64,000 nt of DNA from Ecdyonurus torrentis (GCA_949318235.1 OX439127.1:13663855-13727854), one strand, 5' to 3'. Positions 1 to 12,665 are shown, counted from the first letter of the stretch. A program made the numbers and translations. The notes: generated by a model from the letters alone, not told the origin.

Positions 1-1225
<1,225 letters not shown>

Positions 1226-1233
1226 CTATACAT

Positions 1234-1672
1234 CAGGGTCGGATTGGCCATAAGAGCTACTCCGCGATCGCGGAGTGCGCCCCCCCGAGCTGGCGCCCCT
1301 CTGCGCCCCGAAGGGGCGTTTTTGAAAAGAAAAATTTAAAAAAAAAATAACAAAAAAAAAAAAAAAAAAAAAAAACAGAAAGCTGAAAGGCTCCAAATAA
1401 TAATAAAAAGAAATAATGAATTTCGCTCTTAAAGTCGCTGTCTTTTTCTGTACTAAAAACTAAAAAAAAAAAAAAAAAAATTAAACTTTACAAATCAAAA
1501 GAGAGAGAGAGAGGCCATATTATTCATTATTTTGTGTGAAAAACATGCCCCCTCCCTAAATCATAGATGTTTTATTGTTATCGTATTCGTATTTTTTTTA
1601 AATGTTTTACTGAAATTAGTTTTAAATTTAAACCAAATGTTATTTTTAAGACGTGAAATACAGTGCTCCGGG

Positions 1673-1713
<41 letters not shown>

Positions 1714-3160
1714 TGGTATTTAATTTTCAAGTATGGGGCGTATATATATATATAATCAAACAAAATCTCAAACTATTGTTTAATTTGCAAATCTCGATAG
1801 AGAATTTTTTTTTTTTCTTCGCGCGTGAGGTACTACGGCAAAGGGGGCGCCCAAACACTCAAGTGTTGTAGTCAAACGATATTTTTTCGATCAGATCACG
1901 ATCATTTGATCGGATCGGTGCTCGGATCGGTGCTCGGATCGACGCTTTTTTTTTTTTTAACTTTAAAATGACTCTAGGCATAGGGCGCTTGAGCTAAGCA
2001 ATCTCATTTTCTAGGTTTATAATGAACCAAGGAACAATTCTCGACTCCAAAAAGTTTCGGCTCATATCAAATCATCCGCAAATTAGCGTAAAAAGTCGTT
2101 GGGCAACGCCGCCTTTAACACGTAAAACACACAAACTTCAAGCTCAGGTGTACTAAAATTTTCTTGAATATTTTAATTATAAACAAAAAATACTAGTGTG
2201 TTCTATAGATCAAGTTTTAATGAATTTGAATTTTTAAACGATTTTTACGAGACATTTACGGAGAAAAAAAATGATTGAAAATCGCATATTCAAATTATTA
2301 ACATGAGCAATTTGCAATAATTTTTTTCTCGGAAAATTCATTCTAGAAATATCTGAAAATAATTTTTAATTAAAATTCAACACGAAAAAACAAGCTAGTA
2401 TTTTTTTCAAACTGATTAAAAAAAAATCCAAGTGGGTCAAAATCGGGGTTCAAATATAGGTTCATTAGCATAGGGGGGAACTCTGACACTCTGTTGTGAC
2501 GAGTGTTTTTGAGATAGTATTTTTTGGATTACAATTTTGGGTACAGCAGCCTAAACTAAATTAAAAAAAAAATACAATCCCACCCTAAGTGGGAAACTTG
2601 AGCTGTTGCAAAGATGTAACAAAACAGATTTAAATATCTCCAAGAAGAACAATTATTCGAAAAAAAAATGTAAGTGCAAGAACAAAGATAGAAATTGAAT
2701 CTACACTCTCAAGTAGAGAAATGCAGGGGCGTTCAAACTGCTTAACAAATTTTTAATCAAATAAGTACTACAACATTCATGTACATGATGTACCATTCAC
2801 CTAAATGTATGTTAAACCAATTTTTTTTTTAAATTTATTTATTTTATTTATTTATTTAGTTTTTTTTTTTTTTTTTTTTTGCTTAATAAAAATAAAATGT
2901 TAATAAAATACGATTTGGAAGACATGTTATTACATATTATATACCAAATTTTAATTTTAAAAATAGAGTCAAAAAAAGAAGGTTGCAAAAAAAATTTCGC
3001 CTCCGGCGGTAAGGGGGCTCTGCCCCCCTTAACCCCCCGCAAGGGGCTTCGCCCCCTTGACCCCCTTCAGGGGGGCTACGCCCCCCTGACCCCCCGTCTA
3101 TGTGTTAGCGCCCCTATGGGTGGATCGCGGAGTGCGCCTTTTCGTCCCAATCCGACCCTG
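1234..3160. mobile_element. hAT-type non-autonomous DNA transposon, 1927 bp
   Basis: The element starts CAGGGTCGGATTGG and ends with the exact complement CCAATCCGACCCTG. It is flanked on both sides by the same 8 bases, CTATACAT (1226-1233 and 3161-3168), which is the target-site length of hAT transposases. Just inside both ends is a GCGGAGTGCGC block. The interior has no transposase ORF. It is AT-rich with poly-A and poly-T runs, plus a GC-rich block at about 3000-3110 made of repeated short G/C hairpins. The class call rests on the CAGG terminus and the 8-bp duplication. The perfect duplication argues for a fairly young insertion. Confidence 0.85.
2998..3110. repeat. Cluster of GC-rich mini-hairpins inside the hAT element
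   Basis: Four or so consecutive short inverted repeats of the form (A)GGGGGC-TCTG/TTCG/TACG-(G)CCCCCT follow each other within about 110 bases. This is sharply unlike the AT-rich surroundings. Each could fold as a stem of 6-8 G/C pairs with a 3-4 base loop. Function unknown; related short G/C blocks occur at 27460-27540. Confidence 0.7.
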
Positions 3161-3440
3161 CTATACATTATAATTATAGTATATTTATGGAACATTAGAT
3201 GAGTTAGACAATAAACAATATTAATTTGACATTTTATAATCATTAAAATAATCATATTTCTTCCTCTTTCCTTTTAATTTAATTTAAATTTTTTTTTTTT
3301 TTTTTTGTTGTTGTTGATACTTTTATGATTATTTATTTTCCTAGGAAAGGAGAAACTTTAATCAAAGCTTGTTTTTATATATTAAATATATAGAATTATT
3401 TACATAAATGCAAATGTGCGTGTGTGTATTATATATACGT

Positions 3441-3510
<70 letters not shown>

Positions 3511-3804
3511 AAATAGGCTGTTTATTTGAGTTATTTTTAAAGTAATTAAGCCTCTTATACTATTTTTAAATATTCTGTTAAAAATTAAAAAATTATATTT
3601 AGGGAAGAAATTTGAATGCGGGCAAACTATTAATGCCTTTAAGATGCGGGCTATTGATAATTTAATATATGTTTATAACTGTCATAAAAAAAATGTCAAC
3701 TTACCTATATACTGTGGAGTGTCCCTTCGTCCACTCAAAAGATCCGAGGCGGATGATTCAACTTATGGTGCGCTGAATTGTGTTTGCCCCAAGTATGATT
3801 TTTT

Positions 3805-3836
<32 letters not shown>

Positions 3837-5067
3837 TTTTTGCTGTCAAACCTGTTCTTGTATTTTAATGTTTTGTTAACTATGAAACATATTCAAAAAA
3901 ATATAAACTTGCGAATAATAAAAGTATTTGACAGCAAAACTTTAACTCGACGTATATAATTTTAATTGACGCATTTTTATACACTGCAAATTATTGTTTG
4001 TTTTGAGTGTGTGACAGCTGGAATATTTTTATCCTCTTTTTATACCAACACTATATTATATTTTTTTAATATTTCAAATAAAAGTTGGTTCCACGTGAGT
4101 GCGGGACCGCGAGTTGACGGCAGGCAAGAACGACTCGCCCGGTTATTGAACTGTTTGTTGTGTGAAGAGTATAATATAGTGGCCACTGTACTTCAACTTT
4201 TTGTCTTGTACTCTCTCGAAGACTTTTGATGACTGAGATTTTCCTGACTAAATGAAATACAGTGGTGAACGTTGTTATATTTTTGCAGTAGTTTTTTTGT
4301 GCCGTTCGCCAGTGGTTATAATCATGCACCTCAGATCCAATGAGAAGCGCAGTGGCACCAGCACCGCCACTGAACTTGCTGGATTGTCTGTGGCTGAGTG
4401 ACTGACAAAAACTTCACAAAATTTTTCACTGCTTCTCGTACTGCAAGCTCAGCTCGAAGCTGCTGCCTCTGTCGACGTACCGCGTAATCGCAACAACTAG
4501 AATCGTGCAAGAGGGGAAATATAATTAAAAGGAAAGGGGCAATAATACGAGTACCTTAAAAATTGATATGGTGTGTGTTGTGTTATATACTGTACGTAAT
4601 AAAACTTTTTAACGTGCATTGGTTCTTTTCCTATCGATTTTAATTTTGCTTGTTTTTTTATTTATTTTACTTTTTAGATTGTAGTTTTTTTTTTCTTTTA
4701 TCCATTTCCTTATATGTCTATCGGATATATGTTACGCACTATATCATTAAATTCTTAGTTTTGAAAAATGTTAATAAATTTGTATTAAAATAAATTCTTA
4801 AGTTAATTTTTATACATATATTTTTTTCAAAAAAAAAAAAAAAAAAAAAAAGTAATAATTAAAATATTTTTAAGATTCCACTAGATATTTTATTGAGGTT
4901 TGCGCATGCATACATACACACCTAGAAGATAATGGGAAGGTTTGCAAGTTTTAAATGAAACTAAACTTCAATTAAACTTTAACACAAGAATAATTTTTAT
5001 TTACAACAAAATAATGATATAGTTTTTGAACATCAGTAGCAAATTTTACAATTCACTTTATTATTAT

Positions 5068-5106
<39 letters not shown>

Positions 5107-5300
5107 AGTAATAATGCAAATGAAATTCCATGCAAGTTGTTACTTCAACAAACTAAACAACATACAAACTGTAACTTGCATAATATTCTATTATTTTTAA
5201 TGTCACAATATTCATTCAGTACACATAATATATATATACTTACAAATTATAAATAATAATGTAAATAGAAAAATTATCTTGTAACACGTAAGCAAAAGGA
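3161..5300. other. Intergenic stretch with a small GC-richer patch
   Basis: Mostly AT-rich with poly-T runs. Two GC-richer patches stand out, at 3710-3800 and 4085-4510. In the second, minus-strand codons from about 4548 down to 4345 stay open and read as a Gln/Arg/Ala-rich stretch, but there is no ATG and no family I recognise. A plus-strand frame ending at 4229 is also open. These could be exons, a promoter/5' leader, or chance; no product is assigned. Confidence 0.3.
3431..3512. repeat. Compound (AC)n(AT)n(GT)n microsatellite
   Basis: An AC tract runs into AT and then GT. It is a self-complementary compound array that could fold back on itself. Confidence 0.9.
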
Positions 5301-7419
5301 CATATTGTAGATAGAGGTAGCACAATTAATTTTATATTTAAATTAAGTGGAAAGTATGTAGGTTTGTCATAACGTCCAATTAAGTATATTCTCTTGAAAA
5401 TAATAACAATTTAGCAATCCCATGTATTTGGGTCTGTTCAATGCATTCATTTATACCTTAATATTATTTTACTTGCTTGATACAGTTGCATACACCCATT
5501 AAGAAATATTTGTGCCAAATTTTTGTAGATTCTGTTCGTTAATAAATCAGTCATGAAACAATTACATTATACAAAGTAATAATAATTACACAAATACTTT
5601 ATTCAATTTATTTAAATTTATAAACAATTTCAGAAAAAGTGTATGAGAATATAGTTGAAAAAATATAATTCTAAAAATGAGACAAGAAATTGTATGATAC
5701 TTTAGAGTAATACATTAAATAAGGAGTTTACTCATTGATATCAATATACAATAAAAGAACCCAATTCAATTCAAGGGTCAAATCAGAATACAAATTTTGA
5801 AAATTCAAAAGACATAACACTTTCTTTTGATGAAAGATAGTAATTGTGCACATATACTAACAAGCTTTTGATGGAAGTGGCGGCTATCACTTACAACCAC
5901 ACAATACCTGTTTTTCTTATAAAGCAAAAATTAAATTGCATTTAATCATTCAAACAATGCATATAAGCCTTATTCAGAAAAGTATCTAAATTATTTTTAA
6001 AGATATAGGATGTGCAACTCTACTTTAAAAATAATTGTTCTATAATGAATATTAAGTATATAAAGAATAGTATGAGTACGTCCATCAACTAAAATTTAAA
6101 AAGGATATTAATAACAGCAACTTATCAGAAAATTGGTATCATTGAATTATAAATACATAATATAAAATATATTATAATTTGAAGCATAAGCAGGCATACA
6201 ATTTTATAGAAGGAACTTTTTTCCTCCCTTTGATTTTAATTTTATTTATTTATAGTTGACCAAAAACAGGCTTGTGCCCAATACATTGGTACACAGAACA
6301 TAGAATTAATTAATTACACTTTAAATTAAAATACAATAATACATATCAGTGTTGTTGCAAACAATATGTGTATCTCCTTTTTTGTCACGCTAAGCAAAAT
6401 GTGTATCTTGTTATTTGTCATAAATCTTTATTTATGTTATTCTGTTATTTGTCACGTGTAGCAAAATATTATCTCGTTTTTTTGTTGCACGAAGCAAAAT
6501 GTGTAAGTCAATCGCAATGTACATAATGTTCGAAAACGAGATAGAAATTTTGCTTCTTGTGACAAAAAACGAGATAGACATTTTGCATACTGTAACAAAA
6601 AACGAGATTCAAATATTGCTAGCAACAACATCGATATTATGCCCTTTAAATATTTAATTAGAAAACTTCTGAAAAATATTTTGTTGGTGTGTATGCGATG
6701 AAATATAATTAAGAGTACATTAAACCCGAAAACTGTAAGATAGTCATACTTGAAATTTTAAAACAGAATGACAAATGTACCACTGAAACCTAAATCAAGT
6801 AGATACATGATGTACAAACCAATCATTACTTTTCAGAATGTTTATATGTGTACATTATTTAGATAGGATAAGAAATAGAAAAAAAATGTTGATTTGTACT
6901 GTACCCAAAGATTTATGAACGTAAACTCTATTACAGCTCTGACCAGGGCAGCGGCTGCCGCTGCGTTTTCTTATAAAGATAGCATAGCGTGATTGAGGGT
7001 TACCTATACAAATTGTTCTCAATCATTTGGCCAGACCTGTACAGCATGTAATAAATAACAATGACAGCTTTACCTTCAAATAGCAGTATAAGAAAGTAGA
7101 GGACATAAAGTAAAGTTTATAGTAGTAGTGAGTACATACACAATTAACTAGAAGTTGAAATTCATTTCTAATGAAGTGACTTTTAAAGCAAAGTCAATCT
7201 CACAATTTGTTCCGCACACAATAATAATAAGAAAATAACAACAAAATACACAATAAAAGAAACAAAAGAACCAATAATAACATAAAATCAAGATCAAAGT
7301 ACTTTGTTGATAAAAATTTATTGATGCAGTTAATCCATCAATATTGTGCCATACTTTTTTAGGTACAGTTTGTGTGTTGTAGTCAAGGAAGATTATGGTA
7401 ACAGGTTTATATCCGAGAG
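5301..7419. other. 3' flank of the SLC35B1-like gene
   Basis: AT-rich DNA downstream of the minus-strand SLC35B1 ORF, probably including its 3' UTR. It contains one inverted-repeat element (6343-6637) and otherwise no coding or structural signal that I can see. Confidence 0.5.
6343..6637. mobile_element. Inverted-repeat element with internal ~33-bp tandem units (copy 1)
   Basis: Ends are ATATCAGTGTTGTTGC and GCAACAACATCGATAT, near-perfect complements. The right half holds tandem units of about 33 bases built on AACGAGATAGACATTTTGC. The left half holds the same unit in reverse complement, for example near 6400-6500. A second copy lies at 19042-19306. No ORF. Superfamily unknown. Confidence 0.7.
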
Positions 7420-8385
7420 CTATTTTTTCTTTGGTGGTACTTTTCCATAAAAACTGTCAAGAAAGAGGCCACTGAACACTAAGAATGTTCCCATCCACTG
7501 TCGCATTAGTAAAGTATTACCAAATAATATAACAGAGCCGAGTACAGTAAAGAACTTGCGAGTCGTTGTTATTATAGAGCAGGGCAAAGGACCAAACTCA
7601 CTTACTGTCAAAAATATAAAGAACTGACCAAGTGCCCCGGCTATAGCAAAAGTACTGAGTTGCCATACGATGTCTGGATGTCTGCTCACAAACTGGATGA
7701 AATCCCATATTTCTCCTGTGAGTAATACAGCGATGCCTAGAAAAATACAAGACCAGAAGTTCATATTCAGCATCATATGGCCTGATTTTGTTTGATGTTC
7801 TGCTCGCATACGCTCTTGAACAGCTCCAGTTAATCCATCCATAGTGAGCGACAGCACTAGAAGAATTTCACCCATCCAACTTTCATCTTCTTTGCTCTTA
7901 TTACCTCCATGCTCTTTGTAGATAAACAGGGCAACACCAATAACAATCAAGAGTACAAATAAGTATTTCCGAAGTGGATAGTTTTTTCTCCCTAGGAGAA
8001 CTCCTAGAATCATAACTGGTATTGGTTTACATGATTTTCCAACAACTTGTGTAGGATAGTTTATCCACTGTAGAGCCATGTTACTACAAACCATAGCCAG
8101 GAGATAAGTTAAGGCACTAGAAGCATAATATGTCGTTCGTGTGTTGTCTTCGCCCTGTTTTTGAACTGTAGATAGCAATAGCTTTGCAAATGCATAATTA
8201 ATAAAGCATGTAGTCAATACTAAACTTAGGCTGTAGGTAAAATATTCTTGTTCTTCGCCAGTTCCATACTTGCCTCGTGTAATGCGTTCCTGAATTACAC
8301 CGTAATAGAAATAACAAACAAATATTCCTACTGCATAAATAATAAGTTTTGAGTTTTCCATTACTTCACCCCGACTTTCATTCAC
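7420..8385 (-). CDS. SLC35B1: Solute carrier family 35 member B1-type ER nucleotide(-sugar) transporter, single exon
   Basis: The uninterrupted 321-residue ORF matches the length and order of SLC35B1 (UDP-galactose transporter homologue 1, also described as an ER ATP/ADP exchanger). Family landmarks are a first membrane segment with VCYFYYGVIQE near residue 20, then ITRGKYG, NYPTQVVGKSCKPIPVM near 110-125, LTMDGLTGAVQERMRA near 180-195, and the late GPLPCSIITTTRKFFTVLGS. About ten hydrophobic helices are visible. The C-terminus ends in lysines (PPKKK), reminiscent of an ER-retrieval tail. A second Met at residue 9 is an alternative start. In vertebrates the gene is split into many exons, so the lack of introns suggests a retrocopy or intron loss. 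No disabling change is seen, so it is treated as functional. It lies in the same orientation as PPWD1 downstream of it, without sign of co-transcription. Confidence 0.93.
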   Translation of the reverse strand: MNESRGEVMENSKLIIYAVGIFVCYFYYGVIQERITRGKYGTGEEQEYFTYSLSLVLTTCFINYAFAKLLLSTVQKQGEDNTRTTYYASSALTYLLAMVCSNMALQWINYPTQVVGKSCKPIPVMILGVLLGRKNYPLRKYLFVLLIVIGVALFIYKEHGGNKSKEDESWMGEILLVLSLTMDGLTGAVQERMRAEHQTKSGHMMLNMNFWSCIFLGIAVLLTGEIWDFIQFVSRHPDIVWQLSTFAIAGALGQFFIFLTVSEFGPLPCSIITTTRKFFTVLGSVILFGNTLLMRQWMGTFLVFSGLFLDSFYGKVPPKKK

Positions 8386-9296
8386 TATTTTACCTTTGAC
8401 TACACTTTTTAACCAGCTTTTTTTATTAGTTTTGCTGAGCCAGCTGGACTGGCGAAACGAAACACGTCGGCCAAAAAAGTTTTGTTGATCTGTTGTTTTT
8501 TTTTGAAACAGCTGCCAAGTTTTAAGCGGGAAGGTTGGTTAATTTAAAAAAATAATAATAACAACTTTTTTTTTTCTTCTTCTTTCTTTTGAAAAATGCA
8601 TGTTTATTTAATTGTATCTGAATAAAATTCTTACTTAAAAAATGTTTTCAATTTGTAGAAAATGGTTTTAGCCGAAGAAAATTATTATTCTACAAAATTA
8701 TACTCCAAAAGTATCGAGTGACGTAAATGCGACATGACACACTTATTGGCACTATATAATCTTTGAGCAATTCAAACCTATTGGTCCACGTTTTTTTGTA
8801 CTTCAACCAATAAAAATGATAATTAAGAATTCAATTTATACAACGCAAACTTTATACCAGGTGTAGAAGCATCAGAATTCAGAAGTACAATAATCGAAGA
8901 ATAATAAATATCACATAGCCCTTATTGTAAATTAATGTATATATAATAATACTGTAGTTGTCTTATTTTCGCAATGTAAATTTCTAGCAAGTACTTTTGT
9001 CAGTCACAGAATACATTAAATTTGCCTAGCAAATATATCATCTTATATAGTTTGTCAAACCAAAAATTTTAATAGGGCGCTTTTATATCATAAATATTAA
9101 ATGTAATATATATAAATGTATAAATGATAGGGGAAAAAAAAACACATAGTGGTTGATATATATAATGTTATAAAATTAAAAAATAAAAATAATAATAAAG
9201 AATAGTATGCGTAGAGCAAGTTGCTTTGAAAATTAATAAAAAGCAAAGATTCTCTACATTTATATAGTACATTGTGACTTGGTATCAAATGTTCTA
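8386..9296. other. 5' flank of the SLC35B1-like gene
   Basis: Contains a moderately GC-rich stretch (8430-8530) just upstream of the start codon, a plausible core promoter/5' UTR. The remainder is AT-rich with no further signal. Confidence 0.35.
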
Positions 9297-10053
9297 CAGT
9301 AGACAAGTGAAGTTATAATTTGATAGAGAGAAACCAAATGAGAGTTGGCGCCGGGCAGCGCAGCGTAAACTAAAAATCTCAAATGGCGATAGAGGTTTAA
9401 AAATATATATACAAGCCGTTATGCACGGCCCTATATGCACGCTTATGAGTGCAAGGTGATGAGATGAACGTTTATGCATGTATAACTAATTAGGAGTTGC
9501 AGGAATTTTAGTAGGAGGCAGGGGGTTGCAAGCACAGCAATATATTGTACATAACAAATAATTATAACTTAATATAGTTACATACGTTTCGCCTTACCTA
9601 GGCTCATCAGTGTAACAGGCAGAGTAACAACACAGTCACGCTAGAGATGTGCTCTGGTGTGCGAATTTACCGAGCTTTATACCTAGTGGCCTCGCAGCCT
9701 CACGCACTGATTGGTTAAATCTGCCCGATTCGAACGTATTTTAAACCACATACTTACGTATGTAACTATTGAGTTATATTTATTTGTTATGTACAATATA
9801 TTGCTGTGCTTGCAACCCCCCGCCTCCTACTAAAATTCCTGTGATTCATAATTAGTTATACATGCATAAACGTTCTCATCACCTTGCATGGATAAGCGTG
9901 CATAGGGCCGTGCATAACGGCTTCAGACAATATATGGCATGATATATTTTTAAATCTCTAACGCCATTTGAGATTTTCAGTTGATGCTGCTGCCTGGTGC
10001 CAACTCTAATTTGGTTTCTCTCTATCAAATTTTAACTTCACATGCTTGTCCAG
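9297..10053. mobile_element. Foldback element with Penelope-like (PLE) features
   Basis: Two arms of about 290 bases, 9297-9588 and 9756-10053, are inverted copies of each other (visibly about 85-90% alike, with small indels). They are separated by about 165 bases of unique DNA. Shared blocks include GTTATGTACAATATATTGCT, CATGCATAAACGTT and GGTTTCTCTCTATCAAATT. The inner end of the left arm carries a hammerhead core (9577-9616). Minimal hammerheads of this kind are known from the terminal repeats of Penelope-like retroelements, so the arms may be PLE terminal segments in inverted arrangement. No reverse transcriptase or GIY-YIG ORF is present, so the class is inferred from the ribozyme alone. 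Confidence 0.55.
9577..9616 (-). ncRNA. Minimal hammerhead ribozyme motif, dimer-type without a proper stem III
   Basis: On the minus strand the order is GTTACA (stem I), CTGATGA (core), GCCT-AGGTA-AGGC (stem II, 4 pairs with 5-base loop), GAAA (core), CGTA (vestigial stem III plus the G-U-A cleavage triplet), TGTAAC (stem I partner, 6/6 complementary to GTTACA). All catalytic-core positions match the type I hammerhead consensus. Helix III is reduced to the self-complementary ACGT, as in the small hammerhead variants described in Penelope-like elements that cleave as dimers. Predicted cleavage is after the A of GTA, between 9583 and 9582. Activity is inferred, not shown. Confidence 0.78.
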
Positions 10054-10117
10054 CACTTGTGGTACTCCTTTAATTCCTTTTCCTAAATACATGTAGACAA
10101 AAGTGAAATATATTTTT

Positions 10118-11357
10118 CAGGGGCGGCCCTAGCATGTTTTTGAATTTCAAATTAAAATTGTAGCAAAAGTTATCAGCCGATTTTTATGATATTTTAGGAC
10201 ATGATAGTCAGAAAGTCAAATTTATTGCTTTTATATTTTTTTTGTAGAAGTTTGGAAATAAAAGGCCCTTAAAGGACCCTTAAACTGAAAAAATGGGTCC
10301 ATTTTTTACTTTGCACTCCAAAAGTGTAACTATCGGAAATAAAATTTCTCAACAAAACTTTGTTTGGGTATTGGTGAGATATGGTGGACGCTAATTACAG
10401 ACACGGCGTTGCTTTTTTCTTATTTTGGTCCCATTGGGACCCAATCAAAATTGACCAAAATTAAAATTTAGCAAAAAAATTAAAATTGGAATAGAAATTT
10501 GAAATTTTCCAGTTTAACATTTTTTGAGTCTGCAATTTCAAAAATCATATTTTTAAAATCCTAGAAGGGCCCAAAAGGGCCCTTTGGGGCCCTAACTTTG
10601 TTGCAAATAAAGATATTGCAAAAAAATTTGCACCATTGAATTTCTAATGCTCAAGAACATAGGAATGGACTATTTACTTGCCTTCGTAGCTTTAAACCGA
10701 ATTAATGGTTTTTAGGGCCCAGTTACTAAGGCATGCACTAAGGCATGCACTAGCAAAGGGGCCCAAAACCATTAATTCGGTTTAAAGCTACGAAGGCAAG
10801 TAAATAGTCCATTCCTATGTTCTTGAGCATTAGAAATTCAATGGTGCAAATTTTTTTGCAATATCTTTATTTGCAACAAAGTTAGAGCCCCAAAGGGCCC
10901 TTTTGGGCCCTTGTAGGATTTTGAAAATATGATTTTTGAAATTGAAGACTCAAAAAATGTTAAACTGGAAAATTTCAAATTTCTATTCCAATTTTAATTT
11001 TTTTGCTAAATTTTAATTTTGGTCAATTTTGATTGGGTCCCAATGGGACCAAAATAAGAAAAAAGCAACGCCGTGTCTGTAATTAGCGTCCACCATATCT
11101 CACCAATACCCAAACAAAGTTTTGTTGAGAAATTTTATTTCCGAGTTGCACTTTTGGAGTGCAAAGTAAAAAATGGACCCATTTTTTCAGTTTAAGGGTC
11201 CTTTAAGGGCCTTTTATTTCCAAACTTCTACAAAAAAAATATATAAGCAATAAATTTGACTTTCTGACTATCATATCCTAAAATATCATAAAAATCGGCT
11301 GATAACTTTTGCTACAATTTTAATTTGAAATTCAAAAACATGCTAGGGCCGCCCCTG
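10118..11357. mobile_element. Giant hAT-type foldback MITE (1240 bp palindrome)
   Basis: Begins CAGGGGCGGCCCTAG and ends CTAGGGCCGCCCCTG. It is flanked on both sides by ATATTTTT (10110-10117 and 11358-11365), a perfect 8-bp target duplication. Each arm is about 600 bases and the arms look well over 95% complementary. They are joined by a short spacer around 10720-10763 that holds a duplicated AAGGCATGCACT. Repeated GGGCCC-type blocks occur near the centre. There is no ORF. Termini and duplication length indicate mobilisation by a hAT transposase. Confidence 0.9.
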
Positions 11358-12487
11358 ATATTTTTTAATAAAATAGATGTTAAATGGATTGGGCTACCTG
11401 CGTCAATAAAATAGTATCTCTTGTTCTCACACTGTATACTAATTTTCCATATACAGCAAAAACTAATATAATTCAAACTTGACCAAAAAAAGGGGGGGGG
11501 GGGTCATTTTTAGATATTTATTTGAATTCCAAACAAGTCTAATATTAGATTATTCACCCTTTCATTTTTTAGTTTAGATTTATTGGCGACTCTATCAATA
11601 TTTAGTGTATAATTTAAAAAATAGCCTATAGCAGGTAGTTCCTGTTAGATTAGTCTGCTGCATACTAATATAATAAGAAATGTTATAACAAAGAAGTGTA
11701 AAATAATAATAATGAAAAAAAAAATCAATACTACACATAATATTTTCTTTTATTATAAGTAGGCTAGTCACACAATAAAAATAGCATTTGGGTGCCAAAA
11801 AAAAAAAAAAAAAAAAATGTTGAAGTCCGTCACACTGTAATTCGGTATAAAAAACATGAAAGAAAACATAGATGATACATATAATATACATGGCTTACAT
11901 TATATTAACTATGAAAACCTCTACAAAATATACATACTGTAAAATAGGTTGGACATTTTTATTTAGTACTTATATCATTATTTGCATTAAACAATCAAAA
12001 TCATTTTATAATTTATAAAAAAAAGTTGTTTGCATTTGTATAGTAATTAATACACATATAAAAATAAATTGTATTGTTCACGAGTTAAATTATATGGCAT
12101 CATTTTATTATTTTACACAACATCAAGAATTTAATGATTGGATTTGCACAATTAATATTTTTAACTTTCTATACATACACTTAATACCCTATGTCATATA
12201 TTAATCAATAGGTCACATTTAAATACTGACAAATAATCATGAGTAGGTTTTTGATGGATGATGAAAGTCAGCGATGTATTCTAATTTTTTGAATTTGTAA
12301 TTGAGCTCAATACAATTTCAAATTTGTATTTTTTGCAGGATGACCATGCAAATTTGGAATAATTTTTTTATCTTTAAGTATAAAAAAAGGGGCAGAGAGA
12401 ACCAGCAAGGGCCTTACCATAGTAAAGAGAGTTCAACAAAAATCTTGCTAGCACAGAGATAATTTTGTTTTTGTTTTTATTATTACC

Positions 12488-12530
<43 letters not shown>

Positions 12531-12665
12531 TGGACATCTGTAACTGAAATAAAAGTTTTAAAATTACATCAATTTTGAATCATCAAATTTCAATGTCTGA
12601 AAGTTAAACCTCTGGCTGGCATCCTGATTTTTTTCCCCTTTGCTTTTATGTTGTTAAATTACATC
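11358..12665. other. AT-rich DNA downstream of PPWD1
   Basis: Includes a poly-G run near 11493, poly-A near 11800, a poly-T run of about 40 at 12490-12527 and the PPWD1 3' UTR. A fragment of the CAAGGGCCTTACCA repeat lies at about 12386-12440. A TTTTTATTATT block at 12471 reads as an AATAAA-like signal on the minus strand, a possible PPWD1 polyadenylation signal. Confidence 0.4.

Noticed and set aside
1532..1871. Poly-Phe and poly-Lys ORFs
   Set aside because: Translations of homopolymer runs inside the hAT element.
6240..6310. Possible third LINE tail near AGTTGACCAAAAACAGGCTT
   Set aside because: It lacks the AAGGC/GCCTT stem and poly-A order of the two accepted copies.
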